64,000 nt of DNA from Mesorhizobium sp. AR07 (GTDB lineage: Bacteria; Pseudomonadota; Alphaproteobacteria; Rhizobiales; Rhizobiaceae). A program made the translations under genes and the position numbers. Location of the stretch: positions 4,024,501 through 4,088,500 of the forward strand of contig NZ_CP080525.1 in the NCBI RefSeq assembly GCF_024746815.1. Reading direction: 5' to 3'. The notes beneath the pieces were generated by a model. The model ran no database searches, was not told the DNA's origin, and saw nothing but the letters and a program-made list of their open reading frames with translations. This document shows positions 43,163-53,456 of the stretch, one piece after another (position 1 is the first letter of the stretch; each line of letters starts with the position of its first letter).

Positions 43163-43930
43163 ATGGGCACGAGACTGGCCGGCAAGGTCGCCATCATTTC
43201 GGGTGGCGCGACGGGAATGGGCGGTGCGGCCTCGGAGCTGTTCGCCGCGGAAGGCGCCAAGGTGGCGATCATCGACCGCAATGGCGAGGCGGCCGCCGCC
43301 ACCGCGGCGACGATCCGCGCGCGGGGGCATATAGCCGAACATTGGGTGGCCGACGTTTCCGACGAAGCGCAGGTCGAGGCCGCCGTGAAGGGCGCGACTG
43401 AAAAATTCGGTCCCGTCACCGTCCTGTTCAACCATGCCGGCACCATCGTGATAAAGCCGTTCCTGGAGACGACGGTGCAGGAATGGGACTGGCTGCATGC
43501 CGTCAATGTGCGCTCGATGTTCCTGATGACGCGCGCCGTGCTGCCCAGCATGATATCAGCCGGCGGCGGCTCGATCGTCTGCACCTCGTCGATCTCGGCG
43601 GTGGCGGCGACGCCGATGGAGGTGCTCTACGACACCACGAAGGGCGCCTGCCACATGTTCGCGCGCGCCATCGCCGTCGAGTTCCGCGACCGCAACATCC
43701 GTTGCAACGCGGTCTGCCCCGGGTTCATCCGCACGCCGCACGGCCTGCGCGAGGTTGCCGACCTCGGCCGGCTCGGCGTCGATGTCTCCGACGCGGCATT
43801 GGCGGCGCAGCAGGGCCGGATCGGCGAGCCGGAAGAGGTGGCCAAGGCGGCACTCTACCTGGCCAGCGACGAGGCCAGCTTCGTCAACGGCACGCATCTG
43901 TTCGTCGACAACGGCTTTACCGCGATGTGA
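43163..43930 (+). CDS. SDR family oxidoreductase
   Basis: A 255-residue classical short-chain dehydrogenase: SGGATGMGG cofactor motif, NHAG in place of NNAG, catalytic Ser in SIVCTSSISAVAATPMEVLY and Y-D-T-T-K as the active-site YxxxK. The end (DEASFVNGTHLFVDNGFTAM) is typical. Start 43163 follows GGGAGCGGAAAA. An upstream in-frame ATG at 43049 adds sequence from the promoter region. The substrate is unknown; the 290 bp upstream contain only the promoter. Confidence 0.9.
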   Translation: MGTRLAGKVAIISGGATGMGGAASELFAAEGAKVAIIDRNGEAAAATAATIRARGHIAEHWVADVSDEAQVEAAVKGATEKFGPVTVLFNHAGTIVIKPFLETTVQEWDWLHAVNVRSMFLMTRAVLPSMISAGGGSIVCTSSISAVAATPMEVLYDTTKGACHMFARAIAVEFRDRNIRCNAVCPGFIRTPHGLREVADLGRLGVDVSDAALAAQQGRIGEPEEVAKAALYLASDEASFVNGTHLFVDNGFTAM

Positions 43931-44006
43931 GGCTTTCCGGCGAAGCCGGCGACGCATTGGACCGCAGGCCCGGGTGGCATACTGGCGCCTGCCTTGAAGG
44001 ATGCGG

Positions 44007-44167
44007 GTTCCTCGCCCCCACGGAAGTGGGGGAGAGGTGGCTCGGCGAAGCCGAGACGGAGAGGGGGAAAGGCTCGGCCTTCCGTTCGGAGGGAACTCAC
44101 CAGCGTGGCGGCCCCCTCTCCGACCGCTTCGCGGCCACCTCTCCCCCGTTTCACGGGGGCGAGGAAC
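44007..44167. repeat. Palindromic intergenic repeat, family E
   Basis: Ends GTTCCTCGCCCCCACGGAAG and CCCCGTTTCACGGGGGCGAGGAAC are inverted, with inner GAGAGGTGGC/GCCACCTCTC arms and a GGCTCGGCGAAGCCGAGAC hairpin. It separates the SDR gene from the convergent BMP-type permease gene. Confidence 0.8.
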
Positions 44168-44183
44168 TCAAGCCGAGCCGCGC

Positions 44184-45128
44184 CTATCGCTCTTCCCGGC
44201 GGAACGGCTTGAGCAGCGCCGATGGCGCCACCGCGTTGCGCGACATCACCGCCATCGCAACGATGGTGAAGATGAAGGGCAGCATCAGGAACGCCTCGTA
44301 GGGGATGTGCCCGAGCCCGCTCGCCTGCATGCGCAATTGCAAGGCATCGACAAAGGCGAACAGCAGCGCCGCGCCCGCCGAGCGCCATGGATCCCAACGG
44401 CCGAAGACGACCAGCGCGATCGCCACCCAGCCGCGGCCGGACACCACGCCGAAGGTGAAGGCGTTGAACTGCGCCATCGACAGGAAGGCGCCGGCCAGCC
44501 CCATCAGCGCACCGCCGAGAATGACCGCCTGGAAGCGCGTCGCGATGACGCTGACGCCGGCCGAGTCGGCGGCGCGCGGGTTTTCGCCGACCATGCGCAC
44601 CGACAGGCCCCAGGGCGTGCGGTAGAGCACGAAGGCGGCCAGCGGAATGGCAAGGATCGCCATGTAGACCAGCGCAAACTGATTGAACACCGCCGGCCCG
44701 AGCACCGGAATGCTGGAGAGGACCGGGATAGGCAGCGTTTCGAACCCCTTGATAGCAGGCGGCACCGACTGCTGGCCGAAGATCAGCCGGTAGAGGAAAT
44801 AGGCAAGGCCCGACGAGAACAGGGTGACACCAATGCCGCAGACATGCTGGCTGAGGCCGAGTGCCACCGTGAACAGCGCATGCAGCGCGCCCATCAGCAT
44901 GCCGGTCAGCACGGCCGCCAGAACCCCAAGCCACAAGCTGCCGCTGAGGCTGGTGGCGGTGAAGCCGGTCATCGCCGAGAGCAGCATGATGCCCTCGATA
45001 CCGAGATTGAGCACGCCGGCGCGCTCGGAGAACATTTCGCCGAGCGTCGCGAAAGCCAAAGGCGTGGCGATGCGGATGATGGCGGCGAGGAAGCCAACCT
45101 GAAAGATCTGTTCGAACACGGCGCTCAT
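44184..45128 (-). CDS. BMP-type ABC transporter permease 2 (nucleoside/purine-like)
   Basis: A 314-residue multi-span permease of the BPD_transp_2 class: LGEMFSERAGVLNLGIEGIMLLSAMTGF is the family hallmark, with VRMVGENPRAADSAGVSV later. Together with its partner it forms the membrane channel of a BMP-family importer, which typically takes up nucleosides, purines or riboflavin. MSAVFEQIFQ at 45128 overlaps the preceding permease stop by 4 bp; the longer open frame upstream is a shadow. Confidence 0.92.
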   Translation of the reverse strand: MSAVFEQIFQVGFLAAIIRIATPLAFATLGEMFSERAGVLNLGIEGIMLLSAMTGFTATSLSGSLWLGVLAAVLTGMLMGALHALFTVALGLSQHVCGIGVTLFSSGLAYFLYRLIFGQQSVPPAIKGFETLPIPVLSSIPVLGPAVFNQFALVYMAILAIPLAAFVLYRTPWGLSVRMVGENPRAADSAGVSVIATRFQAVILGGALMGLAGAFLSMAQFNAFTFGVVSGRGWVAIALVVFGRWDPWRSAGAALLFAFVDALQLRMQASGLGHIPYEAFLMLPFIFTIVAMAVMSRNAVAPSALLKPFRREER

Positions 45129-46180
45129 CGGATGGCTCCGACACGGCGGATGCGATAGGCGGTGAACAGCAGCGCCACCAGCATGGCGAGCAGCGCGGTG
45201 CCCTGGATGACATCGCTGAGGAAGGCCGGCACGCCGGTGGCGCGCGACATCGCCTCGGCGCCGGTCATCACCGCGGCGAGGAAGATCGCGGCTGGCACGA
45301 CGCCGAGCGGGTTCAGCCGCGCCAGCATGGCAACGACGATGCCGGAATAGCCATAGCCCGGCGAGATGTCGCTCATCACCTGGAAATGCACGCCGCCGAC
45401 CTCGCCGACCCCGGCCAGGCCGGCCAGCGCGCCGGACAGCAGCGCGGTCGAGATCAGCACGCGCTCGACATGGATGCCGCCATAGCGCGCGGCTTCGGGA
45501 TTCTCGCCGGTGACCCTGATCCGGAAGCCGAGCGTCGTGCGCACGATCAGGAACCAGATCAATGGTGCCGCGATCAGCGCCACGACGACGCCGAGATGCA
45601 GCCGCGTGCCTTCGAGCAGCACCGGGAAGTTGGCCGAATCCTCGATCGGCGGCGAGATCGGATAGCCGCTGAAACTGTCCTTCCACGGCCCTTCGATCAG
45701 CGCCATCAGCGCATAGTAGATGACCGAGTTGAGCAGCAGCGAGCTGACCACGTCATCGACCTTGAATTTCACCCGCAGCGTCGCCGGCACCAGGGCAACG
45801 GCAGCTCCGGCGGCGGCCCCAGCCACCGCCATCAAGAACATGGCGAGTGGCCCCGGCATCGGGATCGCGCCGACAAAGCAGCTGGCCACCGCGCCGGCCA
45901 GCAACTGCCCCTCGGCGCCGATGTTCCAGAACTTTGCCCGGAAGGCGACGGCCACCGCCAGCCCGGTGAAGATCATCGGCGCGGCGCGCACCATCGTTTC
46001 GGTGATCGCATAGCTGTCGCCGAGCGAGGCCGTGAACATCACGCCATAGGCCTCGAGGACGCCGGCGCCGGCCAGCGCGATGAGGCCGCTGCACAGGACA
46101 AGCGTCGCCCCGATCGCCAGCAGCGGCAAGGCGAGATTGAACCAGGCGGGCGTCGAGGTGCGGACTTCCAGGCGAAACAT
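45125..46180 (-). CDS. BMP-type ABC transporter permease 1 (nucleoside/purine-like)
   Basis: A 351-residue permease with about eight to ten helices. The NIGAEGQLLAGAVASCFVGA and VTGENPEAARYGGIHVERVL segments are the characteristic BMP-permease motifs (compare with its partner). Coupled to permease 2 by an ATGA overlap. Between it and the ATPase gene upstream lies a degenerate family B repeat. Confidence 0.93.
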   Translation of the reverse strand: MFRLEVRTSTPAWFNLALPLLAIGATLVLCSGLIALAGAGVLEAYGVMFTASLGDSYAITETMVRAAPMIFTGLAVAVAFRAKFWNIGAEGQLLAGAVASCFVGAIPMPGPLAMFLMAVAGAAAGAAVALVPATLRVKFKVDDVVSSLLLNSVIYYALMALIEGPWKDSFSGYPISPPIEDSANFPVLLEGTRLHLGVVVALIAAPLIWFLIVRTTLGFRIRVTGENPEAARYGGIHVERVLISTALLSGALAGLAGVGEVGGVHFQVMSDISPGYGYSGIVVAMLARLNPLGVVPAAIFLAAVMTGAEAMSRATGVPAFLSDVIQGTALLAMLVALLFTAYRIRRVGAIR

Positions 46181-46195
46181 CAGCTGTGACCCACG

Positions 46196-46400
46196 CTACC
46201 GAGCCCATAGCATAACGTTTCTTGCGAAGAAGGACCCCAACCCCTAACCCCTCCCCACAGGGGGGAGGGGGACTCCCGTAGGCGCGGACCACAGCAGATA
46301 GCAGACGTCTCGGCACTAAGGATGAGCAAAGGCGCGCGGCAGCGTTCCCCTCCCCCCTGTGGGGAGGGGTTAGGGGTGGGGGTCAGCCTTACCAAAAAGT
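46196..46400. repeat. Palindromic intergenic repeat, family B (degenerate copy)
   Basis: TTCTTGCGAAGAAGGACCCC, ACCCCTAACCCCTCCCCACA and their inverse GGGGAGGGGTTAGGGGTGGG flank a middle containing GACTCCCGTAGGCGC and GAGCAAAGGCGCGCGGCAGC, as in the other B copies. The outermost IS-like end is decayed (GAGCCCATAGCATAACG). It lies between the ATPase and permease 1 genes. Confidence 0.75.
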
Positions 46401-46409
46401 CCATCTGCT

Positions 46410-47927
46410 CTAGGCCCTCCCCTCCGCCCCGGTCATCATCAGGCCGAGCCGTGCCACCGTCGCATCGGCGCTGACGAGCGTGCCGACGATGCGGCCCTCA
46501 TACATCACCGCGATGCAGTCGCAGAGCACCAGCAGCTCTTCGAGATCCTCGCCGATGACGACGATGCCGCAGCCCTTGGCACGCATGTCGAGGAACTTTT
46601 CGTGGATGAAACGGGCAGCGCCGATGTCGAGGCCGCGCGTCGGCTGCGACACGATCAGCACCTTCGGATCGAAGGCGAGCTCGCGCGCCAGCAGCGCCTT
46701 CTGGAGATTGCCGCCGGACAGCGCCCCGGCTCGGGTCATCGGTCCGGGGCAGCGTATGTCATAGGCCTTGATCTGCGCCTCGGCGAAGGCGCGGATCGCC
46801 TCCGGCTTGAGCAGGCCCTTGCTGCTGAAGGCATCGGTGCCGATGCGCGGCAGCACCATCGAATCGGCGAGCGGCAGGTTGGTGACGAGCCCCGTCGTCA
46901 TGCGGTCTTCCGGGATGCGGCCGAGACCCAGCGCCTGCACCTCGCGCGGCGAAAACCGCGACACTTTCTGGCCGGCGATCGTCATCTGGCCGGCATCGGG
47001 CACGCGCACGCCGGAAATCACTTCCGCCAGGGCGCGCTGGCCATTGCCCGAGACGCCGGCAATGCCGAGGATCTCGCCGGCGCGGACGGCAAGCGATACG
47101 TCGCGCAGTGGTGTGCCGGAATGCTGCGATGTCGAGATGCCGTCGAGCGTCAGCACCGCCGCGCCGGGCGTCGAGGGCCCCCTCGCCGGCGGCACGATCT
47201 CGTGGCCGCACATCAACTCTGCCATCGCGGCCGATGTCGTGTTGGCGGGATCGTCAACCCGGCCGGCGACGCGGCCGTGCCGCAGCACCGTGCAGCGATG
47301 GGTCAGCGCCCGCACTTCGTTGAGCTTATGCGAGATGAAGATGATGCCGAGGCCCTGCGCCGCCATCGACCGCAACGCCGAAAACAGCCCGTCGACCTCT
47401 GTTGGCGCCAGCACCGCCGTCGGCTCATCGAGGATCAAGAGCCTGGCGCCGCGAAACAGCGCCTTGACGATTTCAAGCCGCTGCTGCTCGCCGACCGACA
47501 GCGCCGAGACCGGCAGGTCGGGATCGAGCGTCAGCCCATGCTGGCGGCCGATCTCCGCCAGCCGCGCCAGCCCGCCGGCGCGGTCGATCCGTCCCGATCT
47601 GCCGGGAATGCCGATCAAAAGGTTTTCCAGCACCGTCAGCCTTGGCGCCAGATGGAAATGCTGGTGCACCATGCCGATACCGGCGGCCAGCGCATCGGCC
47701 GAACTGGTGATCCGCACCGGCTTGCCCTGGATGAGGATTTCGCCGGCGTCGGGCGCATAGGCGCCGAACAGCACGTTCATCAGCGTCGTCTTGCCGGCGC
47801 CGTTCTCGCCCAGTAGCCCGAGGATTTCGCCGGGTGCTACGCTGAGATCAACGGCCTCGTTCGCCTTGACAGTGCCAAAGCTCTTGGTGATGCCGCGCAT
47901 TTCGATGAGTGGGGCGGGCGTCGGCAA
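46410..47927 (-). CDS. BMP-type ABC transporter ATP-binding protein (two ATPase domains)
   Basis: A 505-residue protein with two fused ABC domains. The first has GLLGENGAGKTTLMN, LSVGEQQRLEIVKAL and LLILDEPTAVLAPTE; the second has a degenerate Walker A (ILGIAGVSGNGQRALAEVI), signature LSGGNLQKALLARELA and VSQPTRGLD. This asymmetric pair is the norm for RbsA/YufO-like ATPases of the BMP family. It powers the two permeases downstream. Confidence 0.94.
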   Translation of the reverse strand: MPTPAPLIEMRGITKSFGTVKANEAVDLSVAPGEILGLLGENGAGKTTLMNVLFGAYAPDAGEILIQGKPVRITSSADALAAGIGMVHQHFHLAPRLTVLENLLIGIPGRSGRIDRAGGLARLAEIGRQHGLTLDPDLPVSALSVGEQQRLEIVKALFRGARLLILDEPTAVLAPTEVDGLFSALRSMAAQGLGIIFISHKLNEVRALTHRCTVLRHGRVAGRVDDPANTTSAAMAELMCGHEIVPPARGPSTPGAAVLTLDGISTSQHSGTPLRDVSLAVRAGEILGIAGVSGNGQRALAEVISGVRVPDAGQMTIAGQKVSRFSPREVQALGLGRIPEDRMTTGLVTNLPLADSMVLPRIGTDAFSSKGLLKPEAIRAFAEAQIKAYDIRCPGPMTRAGALSGGNLQKALLARELAFDPKVLIVSQPTRGLDIGAARFIHEKFLDMRAKGCGIVVIGEDLEELLVLCDCIAVMYEGRIVGTLVSADATVARLGLMMTGAEGRA

Positions 47928-47985
47928 GGATGCTCCTGATCGGGATTGGCTTTACGATTCGGCTTTGACCGATAGGGATGCGCTG

Positions 47986-48144
47986 CACCCCCCTCTGGCC
48001 TGCCGGCCATCTCCCCCTCAAGGGGGGAGATTAGCCTTCACTTATGTCGGTACTTTTCCTGCCAGCTTAGAGATTTTCGACGGTAGAGATGACAGCCAAT
48101 CTCCCTCCTTGAGGGGGAGATGTCCGGCAGGACAGAGGGGGGTG
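47986..48144. repeat. Palindromic intergenic repeat, family A
   Basis: Ends CACCCCCCTCTGGCCTGCCG and CGGCAGGACAGAGGGGGGTG with inner ATCTCCCCCTCAAGGGGGGAGAT-type hairpins. It lies between the binding-protein gene and the ATPase gene of the BMP operon. Confidence 0.85.
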
Positions 48145-48174
48145 TTCAAGCACCAGCCCCCCAAAAACAAGTTA

Positions 48175-49206
48175 TCAATCCGAAACCGGCGTGTTCTCGT
48201 CGACGTCGACGCGGAAATTGCCTTCGAGGATTTCGGCCTTCTTCTTCTCGACCAGATCCTTGACGTCGGCGGGCAGCGTCTTGTCGAACTTGTGGTAGGG
48301 CGCGAGATGCGAGCCGCCCTTGGCCATGCGCGAAAAATCGCCATAGTCCTGCGCGGTGAAGACGCCGGCCTTGACCAGCTTGATCGCCTGCTCGACCGTC
48401 GGATACATGTCCCAGACCGGGCCGGTGATGACCGTGTCGGGGCCGAGGCTCGACTGGTCGGACATGTTGGAGATGGCGAAGATCTTCTTGTCCACCGCCG
48501 CTTCGATGACGCCGAAACGCTCGGCGTAGATGACGTCGACACCGGCGTCGATCTGCGCGACGGCCGCTTCCTTCGCCTTGGGCGGATCGAAGAACGAACC
48601 GATGAAGGCGACCTTCTTCTTGATGTTGGGATTGACCTCCTTGGCGCCGGCGAAGAAGGCGTTGACCAGCCGGTTCACTTCCGGAATGCCCATCGCCGCG
48701 ACGGCGCCGACCGTGCCCGACTTCGACATCTTGCCTGCGATCATGCCGGAGAGATAGGCCGGCTCGTGGATCCAGTTGTCGAAGACGCCGAAATTGGGTT
48801 CCGCCGGTCCGGCGCCGGAGCCGAACAGGAAGGCTGTCTCCGGAAACTGCTTGGCGGTGCGGCGCGATTCACGCTCGGCGGCGAAGGCATCGCCCAGCAC
48901 GAGCTGGTAGCCGCCTTGCGCATATTCGCGCATGACGCGGCTGAAATCGGCGGTCTGCACCTTTTCCGACCATTTGTATTCGATGCCGAGTTCCTTCTCG
49001 GCCTTCTGCAGAGCGACATGGATCTGGTTGTCCCATGGCTCCTCGATCGGCGTGGCGAAGATCGCCGCCACCTTCAGCTTCTTGTCCTTGGCCAGGGCGG
49101 CACCCGGCAGCATCGCCGCAGCCAGGCCAAGCGCGCCCAGCTCCAGCACATTGCGTCGCGAAAGCCCTTCGTACGTTGAACGGGATTTGTTCTTCCGGCT
49201 ATCCAT
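48175..49206 (-). CDS. BMP family ABC transporter substrate-binding protein, Tat signal
   Basis: A 343-residue binding protein of the basic membrane protein (BMP/Med) family: KLKVAAIFATPIEEPWDNQI, VLGDAFAAERESRRTAKQFP, PAYLSGMIAGKMSKSGTVGAV and VDVIYAERFGVIEAAVDKKI. The N-terminus MDSRKNKSRSTYEGLSRRNV contains SRRNVLELG, a twin-arginine signal, so it is probably exported folded. Start 49206 follows GAGGGG; an upstream in-frame start is less likely. Ligand probably a nucleoside, purine or related base. Confidence 0.92.
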   Translation of the reverse strand: MDSRKNKSRSTYEGLSRRNVLELGALGLAAAMLPGAALAKDKKLKVAAIFATPIEEPWDNQIHVALQKAEKELGIEYKWSEKVQTADFSRVMREYAQGGYQLVLGDAFAAERESRRTAKQFPETAFLFGSGAGPAEPNFGVFDNWIHEPAYLSGMIAGKMSKSGTVGAVAAMGIPEVNRLVNAFFAGAKEVNPNIKKKVAFIGSFFDPPKAKEAAVAQIDAGVDVIYAERFGVIEAAVDKKIFAISNMSDQSSLGPDTVITGPVWDMYPTVEQAIKLVKAGVFTAQDYGDFSRMAKGGSHLAPYHKFDKTLPADVKDLVEKKKAEILEGNFRVDVDENTPVSD

Positions 49207-49259
49207 TACATGCCCCTCTGTTTGACAGCCGTGTCGAGCCGGCTGTTCCAAAAATCAGC

Positions 49260-49352
49260 CTACAGCGCCGCGCGTCCCTCGGACGCGCAAAGGACGCTGT
49301 AGCATCTTAGTTCTGCGCATGATCCTTTCCGAAAATCGATCTCGATTTTCGG
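49260..49352. repeat. Structured repeat, family H (cruciform plus hairpin)
   Basis: CTACAGCG (49260-49267) pairs with CGCTGTAG (49295-49302), enclosing GCGCGTCC/GGACGCGC. A second stem, CCGAAAATCGA/TCGATTTTCGG, spans 49329-49352. The motif resembles a repeat common in Rhizobiales intergenic regions. It follows the pcaF gene (transcribed leftward) and precedes the BMP gene, so probably ends the pca transcript. Confidence 0.7.
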
Positions 49353-49460
49353 GGGTCATGCACTGGGAACTATGGAACGGGTCCGGACTTTTGTCCACAT
49401 GGTCAAATTTGATCAGCCGCCTGATCCACCACGATCTTGCCGGCCAGGAGAGGCTGCCGG

Positions 49461-50666
<1,206 letters not shown>

Positions 50667-50667
50667 G

Positions 50668-51465
50668 TCATGCAGCCTTTGCTTTTCCGGTTCCCTCATG
50701 CGCCGCCTTGGTGCGGGCCTGCAGGTCGCGCAATGTCGTCAGTTCGAGTTCGCTTGGCGCCGGTGTTTCGTCAAGCGCCTCCGCGAACTTTACCACCCAG
50801 CCACAGGTCTCCTGCACCTGCTGGCGCGTGACGCCGGGATGCAAGGACACGACCGTGAATTCCTTGCTCACCGGATCCGGCTTCCAGATGGCGAGGTCGG
50901 TGATCAGCAGCGTCGGCCCAGCCGTATCGATGCCAAGCCGCTGGCGATGGTCGCCACCCTCGCCATGGCCGAAGGAGGTGAAGAAGTCGATCTTCTCGAC
51001 CATGCCGCGCTTGGTCTGCGCCATGGTGATGTAGATCTCCTTCGACGATGCCGCGATCTCCGGCGCGCCGCCGCCGCCGGGCAACCTTGTTTTGGGATGA
51101 AAATAATCGCCGATGACCGTGGTGTTGATGTTGCCGAACTTGTCGAGCTGCGCCGCGCCGAGGAAGCCGATCGAGATTCGGCCGCCCTGCAGCCAGTAGC
51201 GGAACATCTCCGGCACCGCAACGGTGGTGACGGCGGTTTCGCACAATTCGCCATCGCCGATCGACAGCGGCAGCACATCAGGTGCGGTGCCGATCGTGCC
51301 GCTCTCATAGATCAAGGTAATATCGGGCGCATGCGTCAGCCGTGCGACGTTGCAGGCGGCCGACGGCGCGCCGATGCCGACGAAGCAGACATCGTTGTTC
51401 CGCAGCGCGCGGCTGGCGGCGATCGTCATCATCTCGTTGGGGATGAAGCCCAGATCGTCGCTCAT
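50668..51465 (-). CDS. pcaJ: 3-oxoadipate CoA-transferase subunit B
   Basis: A 265-residue beta subunit of a class I CoA-transferase that activates 3-oxoadipate with succinyl-CoA. The active-site Glu lies in LIYESGTIGTAPDVLPLSIG; later VVSLHPGVTRQQVQETCGW is typical. Overlaps pcaI by 4 bp. A different acid substrate cannot be excluded from sequence, but the pcaF and pcaR context favours 3-oxoadipate. Confidence 0.9.
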   Translation of the reverse strand: MSDDLGFIPNEMMTIAASRALRNNDVCFVGIGAPSAACNVARLTHAPDITLIYESGTIGTAPDVLPLSIGDGELCETAVTTVAVPEMFRYWLQGGRISIGFLGAAQLDKFGNINTTVIGDYFHPKTRLPGGGGAPEIAASSKEIYITMAQTKRGMVEKIDFFTSFGHGEGGDHRQRLGIDTAGPTLLITDLAIWKPDPVSKEFTVVSLHPGVTRQQVQETCGWVVKFAEALDETPAPSELELTTLRDLQARTKAAHEGTGKAKAA

Positions 51466-52319
51466 GCCGCTTCCCTCAGATGTTCGACACGGGCCGCGAA
51501 ATCGCCGGCACTCTTTTCAAGGACGTTCGCCTGCATCCAAGCCTGGAATTTTCCGCGGTCGGCTGCGATCTCGTCCCATTCCAGATAGGCCGCATTGTCA
51601 CGCGCATAATAGCCATGCGCGTAGGACGGATGCGATCCGCCGGGCACGACCGATATCGCCGCGATCGTCCAGCGCGGCAGCACGGTCAGGTTGGGGTGCA
51701 GATCGTCGAAATTGTCGACCACCTCCTCCACCGTCACCACCGCTCGGCGAGCCGCCAGCACCGCTTCCTTCTGGATGCCGATGATGCCCTCGACCAGTAC
51801 ATTGCCTTTGCGGTCCGCCTTCTGCGCATGGATGAAGGTGACATCAGGCCGGATCGAGGGAACGGCCGCCAGCACCTCGCCGGTGAACGGGCAAGTGACC
51901 GACTTGATGTTCGGATTGACAGCCGCCAGCCCGGCGCCACGATAGCCGCGAAACACCGCGCAAGGCAGGCCGGCAGCGCCCGCCTCGTAGGCATTGGCCA
52001 TGCCGGCATGGCTGTGTTCCTCGATCTCGATCGAGCGCGGAAAGCCGTTTTCGATCGCATCGCGAGCACGTCGCAACAGCCCGACGCCAGGATTGCCGAC
52101 ATAGGAGAAGACGATCTTCTTCGCCATGCCCATGCCGATCATCTGGTCGTAGATCAGGTCCGGCGTCATGCGGATCAGGGTCAGGTCGCGAAACCCCTGG
52201 CGGATCGCCTCATGCGCCGCCGCCGTCGGGATCAGATGGGTAAAACCCTCGAAGGCGACGGCGTCGCCATTGTTCAGGTTCTCCGCAACAGCCTGTCTGA
52301 GCGGCAGGAACTTGACCAT
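51462..52319 (-). CDS. pcaI: 3-oxoadipate CoA-transferase subunit A
   Basis: A 285-residue alpha subunit: VKFLPLRQAVAENLNNGDAVAFEGFTHLIPTAAAHEAIRQG is the CoA-transferase N-terminal pattern, with GAAGLPCAVFRGYRGAGL later. It starts the pcaIJF operon, 121 bp from the pcaR start with an IclR-type operator between them. The product works as a heteromer with PcaJ in the cytoplasm. Confidence 0.92.
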   Translation of the reverse strand: MVKFLPLRQAVAENLNNGDAVAFEGFTHLIPTAAAHEAIRQGFRDLTLIRMTPDLIYDQMIGMGMAKKIVFSYVGNPGVGLLRRARDAIENGFPRSIEIEEHSHAGMANAYEAGAAGLPCAVFRGYRGAGLAAVNPNIKSVTCPFTGEVLAAVPSIRPDVTFIHAQKADRKGNVLVEGIIGIQKEAVLAARRAVVTVEEVVDNFDDLHPNLTVLPRWTIAAISVVPGGSHPSYAHGYYARDNAAYLEWDEIAADRGKFQAWMQANVLEKSAGDFAARVEHLREAA

Positions 52320-52342
52320 CGCATCGGCTCCAGGTTCAAAAA

Positions 52343-52357
52343 GTTCGTATTGCGAAC
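52343..52357. promoter_or_regulatory. Candidate PcaR (IclR-type) operator
   Basis: GTTCG-TATTG-CGAAC is a perfect 5-bp-arm dyad in the divergent promoter of pcaI and pcaR, the type of site bound by PcaR/PobR-like IclR regulators. It begins 24 bp upstream of the pcaI start and could overlap both promoters. Confidence 0.65.
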
Positions 52358-52439
52358 ATTTGTTCTGTATGTGATACTTCTTATGCTGAATGAAGGCGTT
52401 GAGTCAATCCTGGCGACGATGCCGCTGCACGGAGATGAG

Positions 52440-53210
52440 ATGGACGAAGAGGCCGCTTCCCGTGATCATGTCGGCTCGCTCGAGCGCGGCCTTGCCGTGA
52501 TGGAGATCCTGGCCCGGCATCCCTCGGGCATGACGCTGACCGAAATGGCGGAGGAAGCGGGACTGACCCGCGCCGGTGCCCGCCGCTTCCTGCTGACGCT
52601 GACCGCCACCGGCTACGCCACCCAGGCCGGCCGCGTGTTCTCGCTCTCGCCGCGCCTGCTGACTGTCACCCGCACTTGGCTCGGCGGCGCCTCGCTGTGG
52701 AGCTTCGCCGCCCCCATCATGCGCGAGGTCGCGGCGCGGTTGAACGAGGCCTGCTCGGCGGCGATCCTGTCGGGCGAGGATGTCGTCTACGTCGCCCGTA
52801 TTCCCGGCCGTCGCATCCTCAGCGTGTCGCTCGACATCGGCACCAGGCTGCCGGCCCATTGCACCTCGATGGGGCGTATCCTGCTTGCCGGCCTGACACC
52901 CCGGGAATTGGACGCATTTCTCGGCCAGGCAACGATCGAGAGGCGATCACCGAAGACGATCACCGACAAGCGTTTGCTGGCCGATGCCATCGGCAAGGCG
53001 AAGGCGGACGGCTTTGCCATCGTCGACGAGGAACTGGAACTCGGCCTGCGCTCGATCGCCGTGCCGATCCGCGACAAAGCGGACCGCACCGTCGCGGCCA
53101 TCAACGTCTCGACCCAATCCGCCCGCTTCACCGTCGCCGAGATGGAACGGGAAATCCTGCCGGCGCTGCTCGAGGCCAAGCGGCGCATCGAGGATTTCTT
53201 TGTGGTGTAG
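52440..53210 (+). CDS. pcaR: IclR family regulator PcaR
   Basis: A 256-residue regulator of the PcaR/PobR/PcaU branch: winged helix-turn-helix (GLAVMEILARHPSGMTLTEMAEEAGLTRAGARRFLLTL) and effector domain (GTRLPAHCTSMGRILLAGL ... EELELGLRSIAVPIRD). Start MDEEAASRDHVGSLERG at 52440 follows CGGAGATGAG; in-frame ATGs at 52383 and 52419 would extend it. It is expected to activate pcaIJF in response to 3-oxoadipate. Confidence 0.92.
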   Translation: MDEEAASRDHVGSLERGLAVMEILARHPSGMTLTEMAEEAGLTRAGARRFLLTLTATGYATQAGRVFSLSPRLLTVTRTWLGGASLWSFAAPIMREVAARLNEACSAAILSGEDVVYVARIPGRRILSVSLDIGTRLPAHCTSMGRILLAGLTPRELDAFLGQATIERRSPKTITDKRLLADAIGKAKADGFAIVDEELELGLRSIAVPIRDKADRTVAAINVSTQSARFTVAEMEREILPALLEAKRRIEDFFVV

Positions 53211-53246
53211 AGGGCCTCGTCGAACTTTCCCAACGTCGGCGGGACA

Positions 53247-53416
53247 GCGCCCCCCTCTGCCCTACCGGGCATCTCCCCCTCAAGGGGGGAGATCGGCTGT
53301 CACCTCGACTGTCGCCAATTTTCGGCACTGTAAGAAAAGGCGGCGAGACCGAAGCTGCCGATCTCCCCCCTTGAGTACCCACAAGGGGGAGATGTCCGGC
53401 AGGACAGAGGGGGGCG
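53247..53416. repeat. Palindromic intergenic repeat, family A
   Basis: Ends AGCGCCCCCCTCTGCCCTAC and CAGGACAGAGGGGGGCGT with inner CATCTCCCCCTCAAGGGGGG hairpins. It sits between the convergent ends of pcaR and the PuuB-like gene. Confidence 0.85.
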
Positions 53417-53456
53417 TGAAGGATCGCCAGCGCTTCGTCGCCGCGCTGAAGCTCCC

